DNA of 64,000 nucleotides, from NCBI RefSeq assembly GCF_030419005.1, contig NZ_CP106951.1:4154001-4218000 (forward strand), read 5' to 3'. The notes under the pieces were generated by a model. The model did not search any database. It was not told where the DNA came from and saw nothing but the letters and a program-made list of their open reading frames with translations. This DNA is from Eleftheria terrae. GTDB taxonomy: Bacteria > Pseudomonadota > Gammaproteobacteria > Burkholderiales > Burkholderiaceae_C. The position numbers and the translations under genes are program-made. Of the stretch, positions 35,547 through 45,239 are shown piece after piece; within the stretch, counting starts at the first letter, position 1, and the number at the start of each line of letters is the position of its first letter.

Positions 35547-36455
35547 ATGAACGATCGCACCCCGCCGCTCGCCGCCGATTTCTACCACCGCCTGGAGCGC
35601 GACTGGATCGACGCACTCGACGAGGAACTCGAGATGGAGGCCGAGGACGCGCGGCCCGGTGCCGCGCCCGGCGACAGCGCCCGGGCCGAGCGGGTGCGCT
35701 ACTTCAAGGTGCTGTTCCGACTGCAGGGCGAACTGGTGAAGCTGCAGGACTGGATCGCCACCACCCGGCAGAAGGCGGTCATCCTCTTCGAGGGACGTGA
35801 CGCCGCCGGCAAGGGCGGCGTGATCAAGCGCATCACGCAGCGGCTCAACCCGCGCGTCTGCCGGGTGGTGGCGCTGCCGGCGCCCAACGACCGCGAGCGC
35901 ACCCAGTGGTATTTCCAGCGCTATGTGGCGCACCTGCCCGCGGCCGGCGAGCTGGTGCTGTTCGACCGCAGCTGGTACAACCGCGCCGGCGTCGAGCGGG
36001 TGATGGGCTTTTGCAACGACGCGGAATACGAGGAGTTCTTCCGCTCGGTGCCGGAGTTCGAGCAGATGCTGGTGCGCAGCGGCATCCGGCTGATCAAGTA
36101 CTGGTTCTCCATCACCGACGACGAGCAGCACCTGCGCTTCCTGGGCCGGCTGCACGATCCGCTGAAGCAGTGGAAGCTGAGCCCGATGGACCTGGAGTCG
36201 CGCCGCCGCTGGGAGGACTACACCCGGGCCAAGGAAATCATGCTGGAGCGCACCCACATCCCCGAAGCGCCCTGGTGGGTGGTGCAGGCGGTGGACAAGA
36301 AGCGGGCGCGGCTCAACTGCATCGAGCACCTGCTGGGGCAGTTCCCGTATGCGGAGATCGAGCGGCCGGCGGTGAGCCTGCCCGAACGGGTGCGCCATCC
36401 CGACTACCTGCGGCATCCGGTGCCGCCGGAGATGGTGGTGCCGGAAGTGCATTGA
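35547..36455 (+). CDS. ppk2: Polyphosphate kinase 2
   Basis: A 302-residue protein from ATG 35547. It has the PPK2 P-loop GRDAAGKGG at residues 83-91, the Walker-B-like motif LVLFDRSWYNRAGVERVMGF (starting near 137) and the lid region RRRWEDYTRAKEIM. These enzymes transfer the terminal phosphate of polyphosphate to ADP or GDP. The length and the single domain point to class I PPK2 (nucleoside diphosphate kinase activity). The start codon has no strong ribosome-binding site. It lies 95 bp downstream of the ZntB-like gene in the same direction; linked control is possible. Confidence 0.93.
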   Translation: MNDRTPPLAADFYHRLERDWIDALDEELEMEAEDARPGAAPGDSARAERVRYFKVLFRLQGELVKLQDWIATTRQKAVILFEGRDAAGKGGVIKRITQRLNPRVCRVVALPAPNDRERTQWYFQRYVAHLPAAGELVLFDRSWYNRAGVERVMGFCNDAEYEEFFRSVPEFEQMLVRSGIRLIKYWFSITDDEQHLRFLGRLHDPLKQWKLSPMDLESRRRWEDYTRAKEIMLERTHIPEAPWWVVQAVDKKRARLNCIEHLLGQFPYAEIERPAVSLPERVRHPDYLRHPVPPEMVVPEVH

Positions 36456-36491
36456 GCCGCGCCCCGCCGGCCCGGTGGCGTGCCACGGGCT

Positions 36492-37094
36492 TCAGGCCTT
36501 CGGTTGCAGCGGGTACTCCATCTGCGTCGCAGCCTCGAAGCCGAGCAGCCACTTCAGTTCGGCGAATCGCTCGGTCTTGATGGCCTTGAACCCGACCCGC
36601 TCGTACAAGCGGCGGGCCGCCGGGTTGGTGTCGATCACATCGAGCCGGATGGATCGGTACCCCTGCTCCCTCGCGTGCTCGATCAGCCGGTGCAGCAGGC
36701 GGGTGCCGATCCCGCTGCCCCGCATCGACGGGGACACCGCGATGCCGTCCATCAGCAGTTGGCCACGGACACAGGCCCGATCGAAGAGCGACAGCACCAC
36801 GCCGGCGCGGAGCGCGCCCGCCAGTCCGAGCACCCGCTTCAGCAAGCCAAAGGTGATCCCGCCGGTGAAGGCGCCCTGCGCCGTCTTGAAGCCGGCGATG
36901 CCGACCACCCGGCCGCCGCTCATCGCGACGAATGAGGACGACGGCTCGAAGCCCTGCCTCAGAACGGCCAGGCGGCACCGGGTGTCGGGAATGGCGATGG
37001 ACAGCTTGGCGCCGAAGGCGGCGTCATAGAGGTCGGCGGCCACCTCGCGCTGGGCGTCGTCGAACCCTTGCTGGATCGTGGCGTCCTGGCTCAT
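36492..37094 (-). CDS. GNAT-family N-acetyltransferase
   Basis: A 200-residue protein from ATG 37094. The acetyl-CoA binding core is MDGIAVSPSMRGSGIGTRLL (R-x-x-G-x-G/S) followed by a helix with HAREQGYRSIRLDVIDTNPAARRLYERVGF, the family's typical motif B. The N-terminal half is less conserved and defines the substrate, which cannot be inferred. It may be a ribosomal-protein- or small-amine-type acetyltransferase. It is tail to tail with ppk2. Confidence 0.88.
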   Translation of the reverse strand: MSQDATIQQGFDDAQREVAADLYDAAFGAKLSIAIPDTRCRLAVLRQGFEPSSSFVAMSGGRVVGIAGFKTAQGAFTGGITFGLLKRVLGLAGALRAGVVLSLFDRACVRGQLLMDGIAVSPSMRGSGIGTRLLHRLIEHAREQGYRSIRLDVIDTNPAARRLYERVGFKAIKTERFAELKWLLGFEAATQMEYPLQPKA

Positions 37095-37335
37095 GGCTGC
37101 CTGGTCCTGCAGCAGCGGCCGCGGGCCGCGGCGTGGCATGCCGGGCGCGGCTCAGGGTGCCCCGCCCGGGGGCTGCCGCCTGTCCATGCGATGAAAGCAG
37201 GGTCCATATCGACGATCCTTCACTGTGCCATGGTGAGAAGCCGCCCGGTGTCGCTGGACCGGCGCCCTTCACCGCGATGTCGCTGGCCCTCGGGGACGGC
37301 GGCGGCAATTATTCCTTGCCGCAGGCCGCAGCGGC

Positions 37336-37569
37336 TCAGCGCGCGTCGTCGTCCACCATCTTGTTGAGCCCGCTGTACTTGCCGAAGGCGAAGCCGGCCA
37401 GGGTCAGCAGGCCGCCGAGCACGCTGTTGAAGAAGAACATGCAGACGCTGCCACCGATCAGCAGCACCAGGATCACCGCGAGGCGCCAGAGGTAGCCTGG
37501 AGGCAGGGGCTTGGGCTGCGGCGGCGGGGCGGCGGTCGACGGCGTGGACGGGGTCGGGCGGGTGGTCAT
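37336..37569 (-). CDS. Small single- or double-span membrane protein
   Basis: A 77-residue protein from ATG 37569, with AGGGAG upstream. The first 25 residues are Pro/Thr-rich and hydrophilic. Two adjacent hydrophobic stretches follow (LWRLAVILVLLIGGSVCMFFF and LGGLLTLAGFAFG), likely one hairpin through the inner membrane, and the tail is charged (KMVDDDAR). No family was recognised. It is divergent from a peroxiredoxin gene 186 bp away. Confidence 0.7.
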   Translation of the reverse strand: MTTRPTPSTPSTAAPPPQPKPLPPGYLWRLAVILVLLIGGSVCMFFFNSVLGGLLTLAGFAFGKYSGLNKMVDDDAR

Positions 37570-37755
37570 GGGCTCCCTCTTGCGGTTCTGGTCTGGTGGC
37601 CGGTGCGACGCGGCAGGGGCCGGCGCCGGATAGGCCGTGGTGTTCGTGTGGCCGCATTGTCCGGTCAAAATCGGCGGCAGGACGGCCCCCATCCGAGGGA
37701 AGGCAGGGCCCCGCATCCGCGGGGCCGGCCGCCGTCGCCGTTCAAGGAGTGCCCG

Positions 37756-38295
37756 ATGAGATTGACAACGCTGGCGCTGTCTGCGCTGTGCACTGCCGCC
37801 CCCGCGCTGGCCGCCCTGCCGATCGGCGCCAAGGCGCCCGACTTCACCACCGAGGCGGCGCTCGGCGGCAAGACCTTCAGCTTCAGCCTGGCGCAGGCCT
37901 TGAAGAAGGGGCCGGTGGTGCTGTACTTCTACCCGAAGGCCTTCACCAGCGGCTGCACCGTCGAGGCGCATGCCTTCGCCGAGGCGACGTCCGCCTTCAA
38001 CGCCCTGGGCGCCACCGCGGTGGGCATGTCCAACGACCCGATCGACACGCTGAAGAAGTTCTCGGTGGAAGCCTGCCGCAACCAGTTCGCGGTGGCGGCC
38101 GACGACGGCGCGCGGGTGATGAAGCAGTACGACGCCGCGCTGTGGATGAAGCCCGACACCGCCGACCGCATCTCCTATGTGATCAGCCCCGAGGGCAAGA
38201 TCCTCTTCGTTCACTCGAGCATGAATCCCGAGGGCCATGTGCAGAACACGCTGAAGGCGGTCGAGGCCTGGAAGCGGGAGCAGCCGGCCCGATGA
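37756..38295 (+). CDS. Exported peroxiredoxin (Bcp/PrxQ-type)
   Basis: A 179-residue protein from ATG 37756, with AAGGAG upstream. A signal peptide occupies residues 1-20 (LALSALCTAAPALAA), so it should act in the periplasm. The peroxidatic cysteine is C67 in FTSGCTVEAHAF, with the usual P-K-A-F-T preceding it. C107 (VEACRNQF) is the only other likely resolving cysteine. The C-terminal part keeps ISPEGKILFVH. It reduces peroxides using a thiol donor, probably a periplasmic thioredoxin-like protein. An extensin-like gene lies 29 bp downstream. Confidence 0.9.
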   Translation: MRLTTLALSALCTAAPALAALPIGAKAPDFTTEAALGGKTFSFSLAQALKKGPVVLYFYPKAFTSGCTVEAHAFAEATSAFNALGATAVGMSNDPIDTLKKFSVEACRNQFAVAADDGARVMKQYDAALWMKPDTADRISYVISPEGKILFVHSSMNPEGHVQNTLKAVEAWKREQPAR

Positions 38296-38324
38296 CGGCC
38301 GGCCGGTCCGGCGCACGACGCTAG

Positions 38325-39038
38325 ATGCCGAGTGCACGATCGCGGTGGCGCCTGCCGCTCCTTCTGCTGCTGCTTGCACTGGCCCTGGCGGTCCACGCGC
38401 TGCACGGCGGCCGGCTGGCGCTGCCCGAACGCTGGAACCCGTGGGCGCCGCTGCGCATCGAGGCCGAGCCCAACCTGCTGACGCGCTTCAAGCTGGCCCG
38501 GCTGTCCGGCGATGCGGCCCTGTGCCGCAGCGTGCTGGCCCAGGCCGACATGCGCTTTCGGCCCGTGCCGGACTGGCAGGCCGCGCCGGGCTGCGCGATG
38601 CACAACGCGGTGCGGGTGGAGGCGACCAGCGCCGCGGTGGGGCCGGCCTTCCTGCTGTCCTGTCGCACGGCCGTGTCGCTGGCCCTGTGGGAGCGGCATG
38701 TGGTGCAGCCGGCGGCGCAGCGGCACTTCGGCCAGCCGGTGGTTCGCATCGACCACCTGGGCAGCTATGTCTGCCGCAATGTCTACGGCCGGCCCGGCGC
38801 GCCACGCAGCCAGCATGCCACCGCCGATGCCCTGGACGTGGCCGGCTTCAGGCTGGCCGACGGGCAGCGGGTGCAGGTGCTGAAGCACTGGGAGGAGCCC
38901 GGCGCGCGCGGCCGCTTCCTGCAGGAGGTGGGCGAGGGCGCCTGCCGCTTCTTCGACGGCGCGCTTGGCCCGGCATACAACGCGGCGCACCGCAACCACC
39001 TGCACCTCGACCGTGGCGGCCCGCGGGTCTGCCGCTGA
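38325..39038 (+). CDS. Extensin-like C-terminal-domain protein
   Basis: A 237-residue protein from ATG 38325. A hydrophobic N-terminal segment (LLLLLLALALAVHAL) acts as signal anchor or signal peptide. The Extensin-like_C (DUF3309-type/VanY-related) domain follows: SQHATADALDVAGF with a His/Asp pair and NHLHLDRGG near the end, resembling the zinc sites of M15-type D-Ala-D-Ala peptidases. It also contains several cysteines (CRSVL, CAMHN, CRNVYG, CRF). The protein is probably periplasmic and may act on peptidoglycan, but activity in this family has not been established. It follows the peroxiredoxin by 29 bp. Confidence 0.87.
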   Translation: MPSARSRWRLPLLLLLLALALAVHALHGGRLALPERWNPWAPLRIEAEPNLLTRFKLARLSGDAALCRSVLAQADMRFRPVPDWQAAPGCAMHNAVRVEATSAAVGPAFLLSCRTAVSLALWERHVVQPAAQRHFGQPVVRIDHLGSYVCRNVYGRPGAPRSQHATADALDVAGFRLADGQRVQVLKHWEEPGARGRFLQEVGEGACRFFDGALGPAYNAAHRNHLHLDRGGPRVCR

Positions 39039-39062
39039 GGGGCTGCAGGCCCGGCGGGCGCT

Positions 39063-39710
39063 TCAACCGGCCCGGCGCAGCGTGAGGTTGACGCGCTGGG
39101 CGCCGAGCAGCGGGTGGCGGCCTTCCTGCAGCGCCAGTACGCCGTGGTAGCGCAGCCGCGACGGCCCGCCCCAGACCACCACGTCGCCGTGCTGCAGCGG
39201 CACCCGCTGCGTGGGCTCGCCGCGGGCCTGTCCCCCGAACAGGAACACGGCCGGCAGGCCCAGCGACACCGACACGATGGGATGGCGATGGTCGCGCTCG
39301 TCCCGGTCCTGGTGCAGCGACAGGCGGGCGCCGGGAACATAGCGGTTGACCAGGCAGGCGTCCGGCTCGAAGCCGGGGAAGCCGGCTTGCGCCGCCGCGC
39401 CGCGGGCCAGCGCCAGGAAGGCCGCCGGCATGGCAGGCCACGGCCGGCCGCTCTCGGGGTCGGTGGCCTGGTAGCGGTAGCCGCTGCGGTCCGACACCCA
39501 GCCGAGCGGGCCGCAATTCGTCATCGCGACCGACATGCGCAGGCCGCCCGGCGTGACCAGGTGGCGCCAGGGTGCGGCCGCCACCACCGCCTCGATGCCC
39601 TCAAGCAGGGCCGCCTCCGAGGGCAGCGCCCAGCGGCGCAGCAGCACGGCGCCGGGGGCGAGCGCCTGGCGCTCGGGCAGCTCGGCGGGATCGAACAAGT
39701 CCAGTGTCAT
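39063..39710 (-). CDS. alkB: DNA dealkylase AlkB
   Basis: A 215-residue 2OG-Fe(II) dioxygenase from ATG 39710 that removes alkyl groups from N1-adenine and N3-cytosine in DNA. The iron ligands are H133 and D135 in LHQDRDE and H189 in RYHGV, at nearly the same positions as in E. coli AlkB (131, 133, 187); the 2OG-binding arginine is in RVNLTLRR (R206 or R212). The nucleotide-binding MSVAMTNCGPLGW loop is present. It is the last gene of an operon with ada and another oxygenase; the gap to the oxygenase stop codon is 8 bases. Confidence 0.95.
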   Translation of the reverse strand: MTLDLFDPAELPERQALAPGAVLLRRWALPSEAALLEGIEAVVAAAPWRHLVTPGGLRMSVAMTNCGPLGWVSDRSGYRYQATDPESGRPWPAMPAAFLALARGAAAQAGFPGFEPDACLVNRYVPGARLSLHQDRDERDHRHPIVSVSLGLPAVFLFGGQARGEPTQRVPLQHGDVVVWGGPSRLRYHGVLALQEGRHPLLGAQRVNLTLRRAG

Positions 39711-39718
39711 GGCGGTCG

Positions 39719-40449
39719 TCAGGTGGCGTCGTGGAAGATCAGGCCCAGCGTGTGGCGCTGTCCCGAGCGCAGCCGGCTGACGCCATGCCGCAGTTGCACC
39801 CGGTAGGTGCCGCGGCTGCCCTGCACCGGCCGGTGGTGCACGGCGAACACCACCGCGTCGCCCTGCTGCAGCGGCACCACCTCGGGACGCGACTGCATGC
39901 GCGGGCGCTGCTCGGTGAGCACGAATTCTCCGCCGGTGAAATCGCGCCCCGGGGCCGACAGCAGCACCGCCACCTGCAGCGGGAACGCCAGCTCGCCGTA
40001 GAGGTCCTGGTGCAGGCAGTTGTAGTCGCCGCTGCCGTACTGCAGCAGCAGCGGGGTGGGGCGTTGCTGGCCGGCGGCATGGCAGCGCTCGATGAAGTCG
40101 CCATGCCGCGCCGGGAAGCGGCCGGGCAACCCCATGGCGGCCTGCCAGCGGTTCGCCACGCCGGCCAGCGGCGGATAGAGGGCCTCCCGCAAGCCGGCCA
40201 CCAGCGGCGGCAGCGGGTAGGAGAAGTAGCGGTATTCGCCGCGGCCGTAGCCGTGCCGCTGCATCACCACCCGGCTGCGAAAACCCGCCTCCTGCGCATA
40301 CAGCGCGGCCAGCCCGGTGCATTCGCTTTCCGACAGCAGGCCGGGCAGCAGCGCATTGCCGTGCGCGTCAAGGGCCTGCTCCACGGCGGTCCAGTCGATC
40401 GCGTCGAGGCGCCGGGCCGCTGGCAGGGCGGTGGGCGGCAGGGCTGCCG

Positions 40450-40453
<4 letters not shown>
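39719..40453 (-). CDS. 2OG-Fe(II) oxygenase of the ada-alkB operon
   Basis: A 244-residue protein from ATG 40453, overlapping the stop codon of ada by four bases (ATGA), so translation is coupled. The iron triad is H148 and D150 (LHQDLYG) and H223 (QLRHGVS); R233 could bind 2-oxoglutarate. It is a P4H-like fold with the F-x-G-G-E-F-V-L core. It is not AlkB, which is the next gene, but an additional oxygenase conserved next to ada in some proteobacteria; a role in alkylation damage repair or response is likely from its place. The substrate is unknown. Confidence 0.9.
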
Positions 40454-41523
<1,070 letters not shown>

Positions 41524-41602
41524 GTTCACGGGTGTCCTTTCGTGCTTGGAGTGCAGCATGGCCCCAATCTATCCACGCCAGGCAAAGGCGGCACTCCGGC
41601 GC

Positions 41603-41615
41603 TTGCTTTCGAATT
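41603..41615 (-). promoter_or_regulatory. Candidate Ada box (AAT-N6-GCAA)
   Basis: Read on the minus strand, AAT at 41615-41613 is followed after six bases by GCAA at 41606-41603. This is the arrangement of the E. coli ada operator (A box AAT, B box GCAA with the same spacing). It lies about 80 bp before the ada start codon; a TAGATT -10-like hexamer follows about 35 bp downstream. An activated Ada would bind here to induce its own operon. The site also lies about 45 bp before exonuclease III on the other strand, so it could affect both. Confidence 0.55.
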
Positions 41616-41658
41616 CGGGTGCGGCCGTGCGGCACAGCGCTTGCTGAATGCCTCACAC

Positions 41659-42456
41659 ATGAAGATTGCCAGCTTCAACGTCAACGGCATCAAGGGCCGG
41701 CTGGCGCGCCTGCTCGAATGGCTGGAGGAGGCGGCGCCGGACGTGGCCTGCCTGCAGGAGCTGAAGACGGCCGATGCCGGTTTTCCGGCCGAGGCGCTGC
41801 GCCAGGCCGGCTACCACGCGGTGTGGCGCGGCCAGCGTGGCTACAACGGCGTGGCCATCCTGGCCCGCGGCGAGCCACCGGTGCTGACCCGGCGCGCATT
41901 GCCCGGCGACGACAGCGACACCGAGGCCCGCTATGTCGAGGCGGCCGTGGACGGCGTGCTGGTGGCCTCGCTCTACCTGCCCAACGGCAACCCCTGCCCG
42001 GGGCCGAAGTTCGAGCGCAAGCTGGCCTGGTTCGAGCGCCTCATCGCCCATGCGGGCGAGCTGCGCGCAGCCGGCGTGCCGGTGGTGCTGGCGGGCGACT
42101 TCAACGTGGTGCCGACCGATGCCGACATCTACGCCACCCGGTCCTGGCAGGACGACGCCCTGCTGCAGCCCGAGCCGCGCGCCGCGTTCGCCCGCCTGCT
42201 GGCGCAGGGCTGGACCGATGCGATCCGCACGCTGTATCCCGGCGAGGCGGTCTACACCTTCTGGGACTACCTGCGCCAGCGCTGGCAGCGCGACGCCGGC
42301 CTGCGCATCGACCACCTGCTGCTGAGCCCGGAGCTGGCGCCGCAGCTGGTCGACGGCGGGGTCGACAAGGCAGTGCGGGGGCGCGAGGGAGCGAGCGACC
42401 ACGCGCCGGTGTGGATCCGCCTCGACCAGGCGCGCCGCGGCCGGCGGCGCGGCTGA
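41659..42456 (+). CDS. xthA: Exodeoxyribonuclease III
   Basis: A 265-residue Mg-dependent 3'-5' exonuclease and AP endonuclease of the EEP family. The opening is MKIASFNVNGIKGRL, with the catalytic glutamate E34 in CLQELKTAD. The D-x-N pair is in LAGDFNVVPTD and the C-terminal DHAPVW holds the catalytic histidine. It removes 3'-blocking groups and cleaves abasic sites during base excision repair. It is divergent from ada by 135 bp, which puts two DNA-repair units next to each other with a shared control region. Confidence 0.95.
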   Translation: MKIASFNVNGIKGRLARLLEWLEEAAPDVACLQELKTADAGFPAEALRQAGYHAVWRGQRGYNGVAILARGEPPVLTRRALPGDDSDTEARYVEAAVDGVLVASLYLPNGNPCPGPKFERKLAWFERLIAHAGELRAAGVPVVLAGDFNVVPTDADIYATRSWQDDALLQPEPRAAFARLLAQGWTDAIRTLYPGEAVYTFWDYLRQRWQRDAGLRIDHLLLSPELAPQLVDGGVDKAVRGREGASDHAPVWIRLDQARRGRRRG

Positions 42457-42504
42457 GGCGCCGGTGGCCCCCCGTGCTGCTCAGAGCTTCAAAGGACCCC
42501 GAAC

Positions 42505-42993
42505 ATGCACCTCGAAGGATCTTGTCATTGCGGCGCGGTGCGCTTCAGCGTGGAAGCGCACAGCCCCGTGCCCTACCTGCATTGCCACTGCTCGATCTGC
42601 CGCAAGACGGCCGGCGGGGGTGGCTATGCCATCAACCTGGGCGCCGACGCCGCCACGCTGAAGGTGCGCGGGCGACGGCATGTGGCGGTCTATCACGCGC
42701 TGCTGCGGGAGCCGGGGCAGCGCGCCAAGCGGTCGCCGGCCGGGCGGCACTTCTGCGCCCAGTGCGGCAGTGCGCTGTGGCTCTCCGATCCGCGCTGGCC
42801 CGAGCTGGTGCACCCGCATGCCTCGGCCATCGACACGCCGCTGCCACAGCCGCCGGAGGTGGTGGAGGCGGGGCTGGCCTTTGCCGCACCCTGGGTGCAG
42901 GTGCCGGCGGGGCGCCGCCACCGCCAGTGCCAGCAGTGGCCGCAGGAGTCGCTGGAAGACTGGCATCGGCGCCATGGGCTCTACGATGAGTAG
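42505..42993 (+). CDS. GFA-family zinc protein
   Basis: A 162-residue protein from ATG 42505 (GGACCCC is a weak ribosome-binding site). Zinc ligands: [10 protein letters not shown] (6-15), CHCSICRKTAGG (about 27-38) and CAQCGSALW (about 84-92). The C-terminal extension with QQWPQESLEDWHRRHGL is typical of this longer GFA subtype. Catalytic function is uncertain, as for the two other paralogues in this window. It follows exonuclease III by 48 bp and might be co-transcribed. Confidence 0.9.
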   Translation: MHLEGSCHCGAVRFSVEAHSPVPYLHCHCSICRKTAGGGGYAINLGADAATLKVRGRRHVAVYHALLREPGQRAKRSPAGRHFCAQCGSALWLSDPRWPELVHPHASAIDTPLPQPPEVVEAGLAFAAPWVQVPAGRRHRQCQQWPQESLEDWHRRHGLYDE

Positions 42994-43343
42994 CGCCGAT
43001 GTTGCGCGCCATCGAGGTCGCAGGCGTCGAGCGCGGGCGAGAGTGACCGCTTCAGGTGAGGCGGTGTGCATCGCCCACTTCAGGTGCGCCCTTTCCATCG
43101 GCGCGGCGCGGCCGTCGATGGGAATGACCGCTGCGGGACGGTTGCCGTCCGTCGTCGCCACGATTCGCGATCACGGCATCGGCCATCTTGCCGCTTGGTC
43201 GGCGGCACCGCGTGCCGGCCCCGGTGGCCGCTATCGAAGCGATACCGGGATCAGCGGCTGCAGAACGGCGACCCCACGGTGCGACTGCCTGCCAGCCACT
43301 GTCGCCCCGGGCAGGCCCTTCGACAGTGCAGCGCCCGCGCCGG
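42994..43343. other. Intergenic region without recognisable gene
   Basis: 350 bp between the GFA gene and the convergent AAA-M41 gene. Short Arg/Ala-rich frames on both strands (for example the continuation of the 42680 plus frame) have neither a ribosome-binding site nor any resemblance. No clear terminator with a T-run was found, although both flanking genes should end here. It could be a decayed gene or accessory spacer. Confidence 0.35.
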
Positions 43344-45239
43344 CTACGCCCTCAGCCGCTCGCGCCTGTTGGCCCGAAACTCCGCCAACCGCTCCGCATA
43401 CGGGTCGAGTGCGTCCTCTTGCCTCCCCAGCGGCAGATCCGTCACCGCCGCAAAGCGTGCCGGCGTGACCTGCCCCTGATCCATCAGCTCGTCCACCAGC
43501 GCCAACAGCGCGCCGCGATGCGCTTCGAGCAGCCGGGTCGCCCGTGCATGCTCGGCCTGCAGCAGCGCTTCGATCGGCGCGTTGCTGGCGTCCACGTCGG
43601 TGCAGAGGTTGTCCTCGCTGTCCGTGCACACGTCGATGCGGCCGATGCGCCCGCCGTGACCGAGATGGCGCAGCATGCGGGCAGCCGTTTCGGTGGCCTT
43701 GCGCAGATCGCTTTCGGCGCCGCCGGAGCTCAGCTCGGGCCCGAAGACGAGCAGCTCGGCAGCGCGGCCGGCGAGGCTGGTGCAGATGGAGTCGAGCAGG
43801 TTGTGGCGCGACCAGACCTTGCGCGAGGTGTAGGCGTTGTAGCCACCCTCGAAGCTGGCCACGTTGATCTTGATCTCCTGTGGCGCACGGCCGAAGAGCA
43901 GGGCGTGGACCAGACCGTGGCCGGCCTCGTGCACGGCCAGCAGGGTGCGGAAGTCCGCGTTGCTGCGCTGGCGCAGACGGCTGATCTCGAAGGGCACGGC
44001 AATGGGCTGCGACTGGCCGCTCCAATGGGCCAGCAGGCAGCGCCCATCGGCGGTGAGGCGCACGCTTTCGCCGGCCGCGGCGCCGCGTTCGAACGCCCAC
44101 AGCGCCGCTTTCGTCAGGCCAGCGCCGAGGATGGCGTGCAGCGATGAGAACAGCGGCCGGGTGCCCTGTGCCGGGAAGACGGCGTTGGCGTAGATCTGCT
44201 CGTGCACGCTCGCATCCAGCTCGAAGCGCAGGCCGCAGCGGCCCTCGGTCTCGCGGGCATAGCGGGCACAGCTGTGTTCGATCAACCGCTCGTACGCGCG
44301 CCGCGAGAGCGAGGGATAGATCACATGCTCGTTGCCCAGGCGCGCCACCTGCTCGGGTTTGAAGCGCTTGTTGAGCGCCTGCTTGACGTCGATCACACTC
44401 AGTTTGCTGGTCAAGGCATGGAAGGTGTCGGCGTTGCTGTCGCAGTCATCCACGCTGATGGCGAGGTCCTCGTACATCTCGTCGAGGTTGCCGCAGACGA
44501 AGATCAGCAGGCGGCTGTAGTCGGTCTCCCATTGCTGCTGGCCGCTCTCGCGGAAGGCGCGCAAGCGCTCCTGGATCTGCTCGGGTGTCCAGGCCATGAT
44601 TTCCATCAGTGGCTCTTCGAGCTTGAGGTTGTGCTTCAGCTCCTGAGCCTCCCAGCTGCGCAGCTTGAAGCGCAGCTGGGCCTCGCTGTCCTCGGCGCGC
44701 TCGGCATCGAAGGCGGCCTCGGCAATGGATGCTTCGATATCGCTCAAGAGCGAGAGCGCGGGCGGCAGGCGCCCGTCGGAGAGCAGGGCCCAGACGTCCT
44801 GGTAGCGCTCGACGCGCAGCTCGCTGCGCTTGCTGTCGATGGTGCGGAAGCGCTGCATTTCGTCGAGCACGAGGATGCCCGGCTCGCCCTCGCGCACGCC
44901 GGACTTCGCCAGCATGCCCGAGATGTTCTGCGCGCCACGCCAGCTCGCGCCGTTGGAGAAGCCGTCCATCTGCACTTCGACGAAACGGTCGTAGAAGCCG
45001 AGTAACTGCGCCAGGCGGCGCACCAGCTGGGTCTTGCCCGTGCCCGTCAGGCCCCAGAGGCAGACGATGACGGGCCGCGAGACCAGCTCGGGCAGCACGT
45101 ACCAGGCGCGCACCGAATCGATGACGCGGTCGATGACGGTGTCGATGCCGAACAGCTCCGTCTTGAGCTCGGTGGCGATCTCTTGCAGGCGCCGGTTTCT
45201 CTGCGCCAGCTGATCGCGCAGTTCCTGGGAATCATTCAT
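43344..45239 (-). CDS. Soluble AAA+ protein fused to FtsH-type peptidase M41
   Basis: A 631-residue protein from ATG 45239, with AAAGGA upstream. AAA+ module (about 25-330): Walker A GLTGTGKT (63-70), Walker B GILVLDEM (121-128), sensor-1-like LLIFVCGNLDE (244-254) and a basic NKRFKPEQ near 290. Its character is closer to ClpX/HslU-type AAA_2 than to FtsH. The C-terminal module is a peptidase M41: HEAGH at 437-441 (H437, H441 zinc, E438 catalytic) and the LAGRAAELLVFG...SDLRKAT segment, with D511 as third ligand. No membrane helix is present, unlike FtsH. ATP-driven cytoplasmic proteolysis is predicted; the substrate is unknown. It is coupled to an 80-residue gene upstream. Confidence 0.88.
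   Translation of the reverse strand: MNDSQELRDQLAQRNRRLQEIATELKTELFGIDTVIDRVIDSVRAWYVLPELVSRPVIVCLWGLTGTGKTQLVRRLAQLLGFYDRFVEVQMDGFSNGASWRGAQNISGMLAKSGVREGEPGILVLDEMQRFRTIDSKRSELRVERYQDVWALLSDGRLPPALSLLSDIEASIAEAAFDAERAEDSEAQLRFKLRSWEAQELKHNLKLEEPLMEIMAWTPEQIQERLRAFRESGQQQWETDYSRLLIFVCGNLDEMYEDLAISVDDCDSNADTFHALTSKLSVIDVKQALNKRFKPEQVARLGNEHVIYPSLSRRAYERLIEHSCARYARETEGRCGLRFELDASVHEQIYANAVFPAQGTRPLFSSLHAILGAGLTKAALWAFERGAAAGESVRLTADGRCLLAHWSGQSQPIAVPFEISRLRQRSNADFRTLLAVHEAGHGLVHALLFGRAPQEIKINVASFEGGYNAYTSRKVWSRHNLLDSICTSLAGRAAELLVFGPELSSGGAESDLRKATETAARMLRHLGHGGRIGRIDVCTDSEDNLCTDVDASNAPIEALLQAEHARATRLLEAHRGALLALVDELMDQGQVTPARFAAVTDLPLGRQEDALDPYAERLAEFRANRRERLRA

Noticed and set aside
43231..44100. 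289-codon minus frame overlapping the AAA-M41 gene
   Set aside because: Out-of-frame shadow of the protease; composition is unusual and there are no motifs.
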